A DNA stretch of 64,000 bases from Pseudomonadota bacterium (GTDB taxonomy: Bacteria; Bdellovibrionota; UBA1018; CAIMNF01): the NCBI GenBank assembly GCA_027486675.1, contig JAIXOQ010000008.1, positions 62,001 through 126,000 of the forward strand, read 5' to 3'. The position numbers and the translations under genes were made by a program. Position 1 is the stretch's first letter. Every line of letters begins with the position of its first letter. Positions 47,772 to 56,898 of the stretch are shown here, in pieces. A model generated the notes under the pieces. The model was not told the origin of the DNA, ran no database searches, and saw only the letters and a list, made by a program, of their open reading frames with translations.

Positions 47772-48359
47772 ATGTCACAAAAGCAAACAGCACTCCCTGG
47801 GTTTGAGAAAGAATTCTCTCGTAGTCATTTCGGTGGTTCTCTTCTTAAGGGCAATCCTCGCGATGCTCGCCCCATTGCAGTGAAGCGGCCTATGCATTTG
47901 GTGCTGAAGTCTAAGAAGGCTACGGATGCGCGGTCATTTCTTGCTCCCGCTCGCGCGGCTGGGATTTTGATTTTAGTCAATCGCGTCGCACGTCTGCATG
48001 GCATTAAAATCCATCGTTATGCCAATGGCGGGAATCATCTGCATTTAATCATTCAGGCGCCATCTCGGTCGGCATTCCAAAGATTTCTACGCGGGACGAC
48101 AGGCGTGATTGCCCGGATGACTCTGGGGCGGGAGCGCGGGAAGGCGCTTGCTTTGGATGGAAAAGCTACTTTAGGAAGGGATGCCGTCAGTCAGGGCCAA
48201 GGTGCCTCGTCCGCATTCTGGGACGCGCGCCCCTTCACCCGCATCATCGAATGGGGACGGGACTTTAAGCGCACGAATGACTACGTGATCAAGAACACGC
48301 TCGAAGCACTGGGCTTTGTTTCTTATACAGCAAGGCGATCGCGCCCTCGCGGAAGTTAG
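47772..48359 (+). CDS. REP-associated tyrosine transposase-like (RAYT / Y1_Tnp), copy 2
   Basis: Near-identical to 40750..41331 apart from a variable linker; NHLHLIIQ, RTNDYVIKNTLEALG. Confidence 0.85.
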   Translation: MSQKQTALPGFEKEFSRSHFGGSLLKGNPRDARPIAVKRPMHLVLKSKKATDARSFLAPARAAGILILVNRVARLHGIKIHRYANGGNHLHLIIQAPSRSAFQRFLRGTTGVIARMTLGRERGKALALDGKATLGRDAVSQGQGASSAFWDARPFTRIIEWGRDFKRTNDYVIKNTLEALGFVSYTARRSRPRGS

Positions 48360-48365
48360 GAGATT

Positions 48366-49724
48366 CTACTGGGCAGCTTTTGCCCGAAGTTTCATCTCCT
48401 GTTCGCCGACTCCCTTGAGCTTCGAATACAGATGATCGACAGACTGCTGAATTGACTTTTTCGCCCGCGTGCCCGTGTCATCACCTGCAGCTTTTGCCTC
48501 GGCCGTTGCACGACTCCCAGACTGAGACTGACGGTATGCTTCAGCCTCTAGGAGCCTAGAGATGAGTTGTTGTGCATGGTCGTGCCGTAACGCTAGGGCT
48601 TCGGCAATAATATTGGCTTGTGATGATTCGGGTTCCTGGTCGGCTATTTCGCTGAGTGGCTTTCTGATCATCTCAATCTCACGCCTCAAAAGCTCCACCC
48701 TTAAGGCTAAGTTCCAAATGGATGCTGCCGAACTATCGCCCTTTGCCTTCAGTGCATTCAGTGCCTCTTTAACTTCTGCTTGAAGCACCACTAGTTCCCA
48801 TGCACCCAGTTGGACGGCATCGACAAGCGAGACAGATCCTGATGCAACTTGGTTCGGAAGGGTCCCATCGAAGTAAACGTCTTTTAAGAGTAAGCCCTCG
48901 GGTGGTTGGGCCACGAGGGGGCTGACCGTTGTTACATGCGAAGTAGAAAGAAGTGGATCAATGACACTACGAACCCACGCGTTGCCCAGAACATGGCCGC
49001 CGGCGATGCCACTCAAAATAGCACTAGGGATAATCAGAAGTAGGTGCATGTCGGCGAATACGTGAGCCATCGCACCCGTAAATCCGCCAAGTAGACCAAA
49101 AAAAAGAGGCCCTGACCACTTGGAGGGGTTCCTCGCACGGATTTTCTTCTCCAGCCAAAGTCGCTCTGCTTTTGGAAGCGTCACAAATGCTGTCGCCGCA
49201 ATTTTCACCGCAGCCTCCGCGTACTGGAATTGCCTTCGAGCTAAACTGAGTGTGCCGGGTTGATCCTCAACCAGACCAAAGTGTTTTTTGAGCTCCTTCT
49301 GCCATTGATTTCTTTCGTAGTTGACGCGGTCATCAGATGTTTTCCTTGTAAACAGCTGAAGATCCACTGAACTCAAAAGAGTCCCCATATCATTCTTTGA
49401 GTGGTGGTCAGGCGAATCGGTGCTTCTGATGAGATATTCTTTAAATGCATCCATCCCATTATCAGTGACGATACTACCCGCTAGGTGAGCGCGCAGTGGA
49501 AGCGACATGCTTTCTACCACTGCCAACCACTTCACGTTTTCTTGAGCTGTTTCTAAAATCGCTTTCTGTAGCGACGCGGACCCTTCAGCTGCCTTCACGC
49601 AAGCCTCTGTCACAGCTTGGTTTGCTAGCTTTTTCAGCAGCTCATCCTCTGGTTGGGTCGCATGCGACAGCGGCTGGATGGCGAGGAAAATGCCTAGAAA
49701 AATGGCAGTAGTTTTATAAAGCAT
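48366..49724 (-). CDS. Tandem exported Gly-hairpin protein family, member P1
   Basis: Signal peptide; EACVKAAEGSASLQKAILETAQENVKWLAVV; hairpin GPLFFGLLGGFTGAMAHVF...AILSGIAGGHVLG; ASGSVSLVDAVQLGAWELVVLQAE. Confidence 0.85.
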   Translation of the reverse strand: MLYKTTAIFLGIFLAIQPLSHATQPEDELLKKLANQAVTEACVKAAEGSASLQKAILETAQENVKWLAVVESMSLPLRAHLAGSIVTDNGMDAFKEYLIRSTDSPDHHSKNDMGTLLSSVDLQLFTRKTSDDRVNYERNQWQKELKKHFGLVEDQPGTLSLARRQFQYAEAAVKIAATAFVTLPKAERLWLEKKIRARNPSKWSGPLFFGLLGGFTGAMAHVFADMHLLLIIPSAILSGIAGGHVLGNAWVRSVIDPLLSTSHVTTVSPLVAQPPEGLLLKDVYFDGTLPNQVASGSVSLVDAVQLGAWELVVLQAEVKEALNALKAKGDSSAASIWNLALRVELLRREIEMIRKPLSEIADQEPESSQANIIAEALALRHDHAQQLISRLLEAEAYRQSQSGSRATAEAKAAGDDTGTRAKKSIQQSVDHLYSKLKGVGEQEMKLRAKAAQ

Positions 49725-49888
49725 ATGTGCGGAACCTTAACGATAAAGCCATGCGTAAGCAAGAGTTAGGTTTGAGGTGAATGATTAGACTTGAGACGGA
49801 GTTCGTCTCTATTTCCTAAGGTCCATTGCTTCCTGTTTCCCTGGGACGGTCACACTTCTGCGGGCTGTGGACGCCAGCGCTGCTGGGG

Positions 49889-51148
49889 CTAAGGTTTTAT
49901 ACCCGCGATTCCCTCGCGGCGTTTCATTTCCTGGGTGGCGGCTTGTTCTAACTCAAGCAAAAACTCTTCCTGGTTCACCTCAGGGTTCATCCTATTTATG
50001 ACATCTACTAGGAGTGTCTGAGCCCTTTTGTCTCGCGTCGCAATCGCATCCAGTAAAGTCCCTACAACATCAAGCTGTCCGAAATCGTGATCCTGGCGGA
50101 CCGCATCGTGTACTTTGTACGCGAGATCCATCAGCTCAAGAGTGTAAATACGAATTTTCAGGGCGAGTGCGCCGCTGGTTTCTTTTGCTGCTCTGGTTTC
50201 TGACTCAAGTACTGCAAGTTCCCATGCGCCAATCTGTGCGGCATCGATGAGAGAGACAGATCCGGAGGCTAAACGATCAGGAAAGGACGATTCAGAAAGA
50301 ACGCTTGTTAGATTTAGAGTCTGGTTGGGTTGAAGCAATAGACCACCATAGCTTTGGAGCTGTGCCGTAGTGAGGAGTGGTGCAGTGAATGCGCTTAACC
50401 ACATTTTATCCCCAATCCCTTTGCCAATCTTTGTACCCAGATACCCACCTAATAACATCCATGTAAAGATGCTGACTCGTGGGACTAGGGCGCTTGCTAA
50501 TCCACCGGCGACCACACCAATGACTGTGCCAACGGCGGCGCTATTCTCTCGAGTTGGATTGAGCTCAAAGATCTTCTTCTCCAGGCTCTTTCGGTTTGCC
50601 TTTGGAAGCGTCACAAAAGCAGTTGCGGCGATTCTTACCGCTGCTTGTACATACTGGAACCTTTTCCGATCTAGACTCTCTGCGTTTTCCTGAACACTGC
50701 TGATGTCAAAATATCTTTTGAGTTCATTTTTCCACTCAGTCAGTTCGTAAGATAGGCGCTTATTTGAATTTCTCCTCAAAGTGATTAAATGGAGTTCAAC
50801 ATTTTCTAAAAGGGCATCTAGTTCAGTTGGAGGGTGATCTAGGGATTCAGTGTGGGCGATGAGATAGTCTTTGAAAGTCTCAAATCCATCACTTGTACTA
50901 AGATTCGACGCCAACTGCACTCGCAACTCGGGACTCATCGCACTGACCACAGAAAGCCACTTCACGTTTTCTTCGGCTGTTTCTAAAATCGCTTTCTGCA
51001 GGGATGCGGATCCTTTAGAAATTTCAAAGCAAGCCTTCTCTATTGCATGATTTGCTACCTTCTTCAGCAGCTCATCGTTTGTCGCATGCGCCAACGGCTG
51101 AAGGGCGAAGAAGAGACCTAAGGAAAGCGCAGTAGCTTTTAGAAACAT
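49889..51148 (-). CDS. Tandem exported Gly-hairpin protein family, member P2
   Basis: KACFEISKGSASLQKAILETAEENVKWLSVV; GTVIGVVAGGLASALVP...LLGGYLGTKIGKGIG; ASGSVSLIDAAQIGAWELAVLESE. Confidence 0.85.
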   Translation of the reverse strand: MFLKATALSLGLFFALQPLAHATNDELLKKVANHAIEKACFEISKGSASLQKAILETAEENVKWLSVVSAMSPELRVQLASNLSTSDGFETFKDYLIAHTESLDHPPTELDALLENVELHLITLRRNSNKRLSYELTEWKNELKRYFDISSVQENAESLDRKRFQYVQAAVRIAATAFVTLPKANRKSLEKKIFELNPTRENSAAVGTVIGVVAGGLASALVPRVSIFTWMLLGGYLGTKIGKGIGDKMWLSAFTAPLLTTAQLQSYGGLLLQPNQTLNLTSVLSESSFPDRLASGSVSLIDAAQIGAWELAVLESETRAAKETSGALALKIRIYTLELMDLAYKVHDAVRQDHDFGQLDVVGTLLDAIATRDKRAQTLLVDVINRMNPEVNQEEFLLELEQAATQEMKRREGIAGIKP

Positions 51149-51357
51149 GTTGGTCAAAACGCTAGCGTTAAAATGAGTAGTGTGACAACAGATAAGGTCA
51201 TATGAATGATAAGGATTGAAGGGTAGTTCGCCTCTTGAACCAAAGTCTATTTCTTCTTACCCGGACAGCCGAGGGCAAAATTTGATGCCTGTGCACTCTC
51301 ATGGCGATCACTCGATTCACTCCTCTCTCGCTGTTGGTTTCCAGCCCCTCCCTTTTT

Positions 51358-52701
51358 TTATATGTCCCACGCGCGCATCAGCGCATCAGCGCGTTTGATG
51401 TTCTCAAGTCGCTGTTCCGGTTTGATTAACTCATCAATCATTCGGTCTGCTTTATCGAGCCGCACACGGAGCACATCTTCAGCAGGATCCGGGATATGCA
51501 ATTTTCTCCGTGCAGCGGCTTTGTAGTTTTCTTGGACTCTGATGATCTTACGCCTATAAAGTTCAAGTTCTAATGCCAAGTCCAATTTGGCCGCAGAGGT
51601 TAGTTCGGTTACGGCTTCTGCCTCAAGCACGGCTAACTCCCATGCTCCTAGCTGAACGGCACCGATGAGCGAGACCTTTTGCGAATATGGAAGCAGCGTC
51701 AAAGTAGAGGAGAAGGAGACCGAGGACAACGCCAGTTTATCGGGAAAAGCTTCGTCGAGGTAAACGTCTTTTAAGAGCAGTCCTTGGGGCGGAGGGTATC
51801 CGTTCCGAGCTTGATATACTTTTCTGAATCCTCCGAGGTCCTCGCTGATAGTAATGTCGAGTGTAACGGACCTAGCTTCCTGCAATAGCGGGGCGCTGGT
51901 TGTGACCTGCGCGGCGGAGAGAAGTTGAGAAGTTGCTTTGCGCAACCATTTGTTGCTCGCAATCCAATATCCCAAAACACCACCACCGAAGACAAAAGGT
52001 ATCGCACTCGTCGGATCGAGGCTGCCCGGGAACAGTTTGTAAAGCACCACATCGGCCGCAAGACCGAGTATCGCGCCATAAATCGCTCCATTATCGGCTG
52101 TCGGGCTGATCATGCGGAGCATAAACTCTACGCGTTTTCTATCGGCTTTTGGCAGAGTTGCGAATGCAGTCGAAGTGATTCTTACAACTGCCTCTGCATA
52201 TTGGAATTGTCTTTGGGCTAAACTGAGGTCGTTCGGTTGGTCTGAGGCGAGGCCGAAGTGGTGCCTGAGCTCTGCTTTCCATTCCCTGAGTTCATAATTC
52301 AGGCGGTCATCAGAACTTTTGCCCGAGGTCATAAGATTGAGGTCAACATTCTTACTGAGCGCCTCGGCTTCGCTCGGGGTTTCGTCCGGGTATCCGAGTT
52401 TGTTCTTGAGATAGTCTTTGAATATTGAAAATCCGGACTCGGTAGCAAGATTCTCGGCTAAATGCACCCTTAACTCGAGCGACATGCTCATCACCACTGC
52501 AAGCCACTTCACGTTTTCTTGGGCTGTTTCTAGAATCGCTTTTTGCAGCGAGGCGGCCCCTTTGGCAACTTCATAGCAACCCTTCTCTATCGATTGGTTT
52601 GCTAGCTTTTTCAGAACCTCATCGTCTGCTTTGGTCGCATGCGCCGGTGGCGTGAGAGCAAAGAAAAGACCGAAGGAAAGCGCAGCAGCTTTTAAAACCA
52701 T
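51358..52701 (-). CDS. Tandem exported Gly-hairpin protein family, member P3 (with insertions)
   Basis: KGCYEVAKGAASLQKAILETAQENVKWLAVV; GAIYGAILGLAADVVL...FVFGGGVLGYW; KVSLIGAVQLGAWELAVLEAE. Confidence 0.85.
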   Translation of the reverse strand: MVLKAAALSFGLFFALTPPAHATKADDEVLKKLANQSIEKGCYEVAKGAASLQKAILETAQENVKWLAVVMSMSLELRVHLAENLATESGFSIFKDYLKNKLGYPDETPSEAEALSKNVDLNLMTSGKSSDDRLNYELREWKAELRHHFGLASDQPNDLSLAQRQFQYAEAVVRITSTAFATLPKADRKRVEFMLRMISPTADNGAIYGAILGLAADVVLYKLFPGSLDPTSAIPFVFGGGVLGYWIASNKWLRKATSQLLSAAQVTTSAPLLQEARSVTLDITISEDLGGFRKVYQARNGYPPPQGLLLKDVYLDEAFPDKLALSSVSFSSTLTLLPYSQKVSLIGAVQLGAWELAVLEAEAVTELTSAAKLDLALELELYRRKIIRVQENYKAAARRKLHIPDPAEDVLRVRLDKADRMIDELIKPEQRLENIKRADALMRAWDI

Positions 52702-52862
52702 GATGGCCAGAACACTAACGTTAAAACGAGGTGCATGAAAGAGATAAGTTAGAGTGAATGATAAGACTTTAGTCTGGTGTCGTCCCTTGAATCAAAGCCT
52801 TCTTCATGTTGCATGGACAATCGAGAGCACACTTCGATGCTCCGCTTGAGCACTCACGAAGG

Positions 52863-54140
52863 TTAGGGGAGTCGCTTCCCTCGGGTTGGTAGAGGCCATA
52901 TTCTGCTTTCTACACGGCCCACTTGGTCGTCGACGGAACGAATCATTTGAAGCCGCTGATCTTGTGTGATTAGCGAGTCTATCAATTTATCCACCTTTTT
53001 TAGACGCATACGGAGTACGTCATCTGCGGGATCAGGGATTCTCACCCCTCCCGCCTGAGCAGCGTCATAGTAGTTGTCCCGAAGCTTGATCAGTTGACGC
53101 GCATAGAGTTCAATTCTCAGTGCTAAGTCTGATCTTGCTTCAGGGCTTAGATCGGCCACGCTTGCTTCTGCCTCAAGCACGGCTAGCTCCCATGCACCCA
53201 CCTGCACGGCATCGACGAGAGAGACAGAGCCGGATGCGACTTGTTCTGCAAAGGACTCTTCGGTCAGTGCGTCTTGTAGCTTTCTGGTTATTTTGTTGTC
53301 AGCAAACGTTATGCCGTTCTCAGGGCTTAGGTCCGACAACAAACGGAGTTTGACATTCAGTTCTTTCTGCCATGGATCAGCTTTGGGCTTAAGCCCCAGA
53401 TAAATGAGAGCAGTACCAACTGCCGACCCGCCCCCCGAAAAGATCAGTGCGTGTGCGGGGTCAATTGAACCACCCAGTACAAGCCCAATGAGTCCACCGA
53501 TCGAACCCCCAAAGAGGATACTAAATCCAAGTGATCCCTGAGGAGCGGGGCGCAAAACGCGCACCTGACTCATCCATTTGTTCATTGCAGCTTTTGGTTG
53601 AGTCGCCCAACAAATTGTTATGATTTTTAATATTGAATCGACATACTCAAGATGCGCTTTTGTTAAGTCCTCCGCGCTGATTGTCTTATCCGAAAAACCT
53701 AGCCGATGCTTAATCTCGCTGTCCCAAAGTTCTTTTTCAGTACCCAGTGCTTCATTCTTCGTGGTTTCCCAATCGAAGAGATCTTGAGTTCGATCAAAGA
53801 GCTGCTTGATTCTTATTGGGTAGTCTTCTGTTAGCTGGCTTAACTTCAAAAAGTCCTCAACCAAACTAATGCCTTCTGCTCCTGATATCTTTTCTACAAG
53901 ATGTGTTCGCAGTTCTGAGCTCATCGCGTTCACAACGGCAATCCACCTCACGTTTTCTTGTGCACTTTCGAAGATCGCTTCCTGAAGGGAAAGCTTACCC
54001 TCAGCAACTATCCCACAAGCATCGGCGTTGGCTTTTTCTGCAAGGTTCTTCAGCAGTTCATCGTACGCTTTGGTCGCATGAGCCGGTGGCGTTAGAGCAA
54101 AGAAAAGACTTAAGAAGATACAGGCTATTCTCATGTGCAT
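52863..54140 (-). CDS. Tandem exported Gly-hairpin protein family, member P4
   Basis: DACGIVAEGKLSLQEAIFESAQENVRWIAVV; FSILFGGSIGGLIGLVLGG...FSGGGSAVGTAL; ASGSVSLVDAVQVGAWELAVLEAE. Confidence 0.85.
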   Translation of the reverse strand: MHMRIACIFLSLFFALTPPAHATKAYDELLKNLAEKANADACGIVAEGKLSLQEAIFESAQENVRWIAVVNAMSSELRTHLVEKISGAEGISLVEDFLKLSQLTEDYPIRIKQLFDRTQDLFDWETTKNEALGTEKELWDSEIKHRLGFSDKTISAEDLTKAHLEYVDSILKIITICWATQPKAAMNKWMSQVRVLRPAPQGSLGFSILFGGSIGGLIGLVLGGSIDPAHALIFSGGGSAVGTALIYLGLKPKADPWQKELNVKLRLLSDLSPENGITFADNKITRKLQDALTEESFAEQVASGSVSLVDAVQVGAWELAVLEAEASVADLSPEARSDLALRIELYARQLIKLRDNYYDAAQAGGVRIPDPADDVLRMRLKKVDKLIDSLITQDQRLQMIRSVDDQVGRVESRIWPLPTRGKRLP

Positions 54141-54255
54141 GATGGCCAGTAAAGTAACATTAACTCTCAGTCAGCACAATCAAAGAACTCAACAGTTATT
54201 GATTCTGTTTATTTCCATTGCTGGACTTTCCTGACGCGTAGGGAATTAGGGAATA

Positions 54256-55530
54256 CTATCCTTTGCTTGCTTGCTTGCGGAGTCGCATTTCTGCATCCGC
54301 AGCTTCATCCAGGACTCTAAGTTTGGCCTGATCTTCTATCAAATGACGACTCAGAGTTATTGCTTCTTTGAGCCGGTTTTCCAATGCCTTCTTTGCAGCA
54401 GCGAATATGGGTATACCCGATGCCTCAGTGGTATTGAAGTTTGCAACTAACTCCCCCAGGTCACGCGCTAAAAGTTCAGCTCTCAGTGCTAAGTCCCATT
54501 TCGCTTCAGGACTAATGTCCTTTGCTTCCGACCCAGCAACTAGGACCGCAAGCTCCCATGCGCCCAGTTGTACGGCATCGACGATTGAGGCGGCGCCGGA
54601 GGCTAGTTCTTTTGGAAAGTTGCTATTCCAGAAGACGTCGATCAGGCGTAGCCCCTGGGCTGGTGCAACACGAGAGGTCGAGAGAGGAGTAAATGTGCTG
54701 ACCTGTGAAGTCCCGATGAGTTCAGGGGCGACATTTCTGCCCTCTCTCTTGTTTCGAGTTTGAATTTTGAGGTGGATACCGACTGCTGCAGCGGCACCGA
54801 GAATACCACCTACGGCTCCCGCGACTATGGCCGCTGGCACAGTGACATATCCTTCGGCTGTATTGCCCAAAACTGCATGAATGAAGAACCCACAAAAACC
54901 AACGATGAAGCTAAATGTAACACTTCCTGTAACATCTTTCGGTGGATCACTCGGAATGAGCATTCTTATGTCGGTCGGAAGTGTAACAAATGCAGTCGCT
55001 GCGATTTTCACTACTGCCTCCGCATATTGGAGCTTTCTGCGATTAACACTCAGGATGCTTTTTGAATTGGTGGATAAGCCAAAGTGATCCTTCAGCGCAG
55101 TTTTCCATTCAGTCAATTCATATTCGAGTTGCCGGGTAGGGTTCTTTCCGAGTGTCATCAATTTCTCTTCGACATCGGCCGTAAGTACCTCAATATCCTC
55201 TGCGAAATTATCGGGCGCATTGTTCTTCCGAGCATTGAGATATGAGTAAAAAACACGTGACCCATCCAAGCCAACAAGATTAGATGCTAGGTGAGTTCTT
55301 AACTGAGTTGACATGCTCTTTGCGACTGCAAGCCACTTCACGTTTTCTTTTGCCTTCTGAATGAGAGCCACCTTGAGTGACATCGCCCCTTCTGCCGTGA
55401 AGTTGCAAGCCTCGGTAATGGATTCATCTGCCAGTTGCTGCAGAGCCAGATCGTCCGCTTTGCCCGCATGCGCCAGCGGGGTGAGAGCAAAGAGCAGGCC
55501 TAGAGAAACATAGACTGTTTTAAGAAACAT
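54256..55530 (-). CDS. Tandem exported Gly-hairpin protein family, member P5
   Basis: EACNFTAEGAMSLKVALIQKAKENVKWLAVA; FSFIVGFCGFFIHAVLG...AAIVAGAVGGILGAAAAV; ASGAASIVDAVQLGAWELAVLVAG. Confidence 0.85.
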   Translation of the reverse strand: MFLKTVYVSLGLLFALTPLAHAGKADDLALQQLADESITEACNFTAEGAMSLKVALIQKAKENVKWLAVAKSMSTQLRTHLASNLVGLDGSRVFYSYLNARKNNAPDNFAEDIEVLTADVEEKLMTLGKNPTRQLEYELTEWKTALKDHFGLSTNSKSILSVNRRKLQYAEAVVKIAATAFVTLPTDIRMLIPSDPPKDVTGSVTFSFIVGFCGFFIHAVLGNTAEGYVTVPAAIVAGAVGGILGAAAAVGIHLKIQTRNKREGRNVAPELIGTSQVSTFTPLSTSRVAPAQGLRLIDVFWNSNFPKELASGAASIVDAVQLGAWELAVLVAGSEAKDISPEAKWDLALRAELLARDLGELVANFNTTEASGIPIFAAAKKALENRLKEAITLSRHLIEDQAKLRVLDEAADAEMRLRKQASKG

Positions 55531-55536
55531 AAAAGA

Positions 55537-56898
55537 CTACTTCAATCCGAGCTGCGCCTTGCGAAGGTCCATTTCTTGCTGTGCTGCATTCTCAAGCGCC
55601 CATTGTAGTTTCGTCTTCCGGTGGTGGACTGATTGATCAGGCTGAGCGCTGGCCACTAACCCGTCGATGGAGCCATTGCCTTCCTCTGAAGCCAGGAATT
55701 CTTCCTCCTTGAATATCAGCATTGAGCTGAGTCTTTTTGCCTGATTCCCCCTTAACTCTAGTGCTTTAGCAATGGTTTGAAGTTCTGGTGATTGTGGGAA
55801 TCTGTCTTCATACTCTTTTATAATCCTGACTATCTGGCCCAGCTCGAAATACAAAAGCTCCACTCTCAAGGCCAAGTTCCAGACTGACTTTTTGGATTCC
55901 TGAAAAGCCTGTGTCGCCTCATCTTGAAGCACGGAAAGCTCCCATGCCCCGAGCTGGACTCCGTCCAGGAGTGAGATATAAGAAGACGCTACTTGTTCTG
56001 GGAAGGATCGATCGCCATAGACCTCGCTTAAAGATAAACCCTTAGACGGTTGAACAAGGGTTGGGCCCAAAGTTGAGATTGGCGAACTAGAAATGATGGG
56101 CGTAGTTAACTCATGCAACAAAATCCTGTAACTGCGCACCTTACCAAGGAGTCTGCCTGCAATAACTCCCACAATTGTGCCAGCCGATGAGAATGGCCCA
56201 AGCCCAACATAGTTGAGCAGCGCAACATCGAGCGCGAAACCAACGGAAAGCCCGATGGCACCACCGTATAAGCCACCCCGTGTGATCACATTCGTATTTC
56301 TGAAAGGTTCTAACTCCATTTTTGCGGTATTATCCCAGGTTTCTCTAGTCGCTTTTGGAAGTGTTACGAATGCGGCCGCCGTAATACGAAATATTGCGTC
56401 CACATATTGAAATTGTCTTCGGGCTAAGCTGAGAGTGCTTGCTTGACCGTATGCAAGTTCAAAACGCCGCTCGAGTTCCTTCCGCCATTGCTGTTTTTCA
56501 TATCTCAGGTGATCGGACCGGGGCGTACTAAAATAACTGCGGACCGAGTGATAGACATTCTCGATTTGCTCAGAATTGTGATCAGGCGACTTTGTTTTCA
56601 AATCGAGATACGTTTTAAAATGATTGAATCCGGAACGATTAGCGAGTCGCAGTGCGAGCTCTGTTCTGAGCTGTGCCGACATGCTTTCCACCGCAGCAAG
56701 CCACCTCACGTTTTCTTTCTCAGTTTTTAAGATCGCTTCTTGCAGGGATAGGTTGCCTTCCGCAGCCTTCACGCAAGCCTCTTGGATCGCTTGTTTGGAT
56801 AGCTCCTTAACCAGCTCGTCTTCCACCGGTTCCGCATGCGACAGAGGTGTGATGGCAAAGAACAGGCCTAACAAACTAGCAGCACTCTTAAAGGACAT
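55537..56898 (-). CDS. Tandem exported Gly-hairpin protein family, member P6
   Basis: EACVKAAEGNLSLQEAILKTEKENVRWLAAV; GGLYGGAIGLSVGFALDVAL...AGTIVGVIAGRLLG; SYISLLDGVQLGAWELSVLQDE; start at internal ATG 56898 restores signal peptide. Confidence 0.85.
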   Translation of the reverse strand: MSFKSAASLLGLFFAITPLSHAEPVEDELVKELSKQAIQEACVKAAEGNLSLQEAILKTEKENVRWLAAVESMSAQLRTELALRLANRSGFNHFKTYLDLKTKSPDHNSEQIENVYHSVRSYFSTPRSDHLRYEKQQWRKELERRFELAYGQASTLSLARRQFQYVDAIFRITAAAFVTLPKATRETWDNTAKMELEPFRNTNVITRGGLYGGAIGLSVGFALDVALLNYVGLGPFSSAGTIVGVIAGRLLGKVRSYRILLHELTTPIISSSPISTLGPTLVQPSKGLSLSEVYGDRSFPEQVASSYISLLDGVQLGAWELSVLQDEATQAFQESKKSVWNLALRVELLYFELGQIVRIIKEYEDRFPQSPELQTIAKALELRGNQAKRLSSMLIFKEEEFLASEEGNGSIDGLVASAQPDQSVHHRKTKLQWALENAAQQEMDLRKAQLGLK

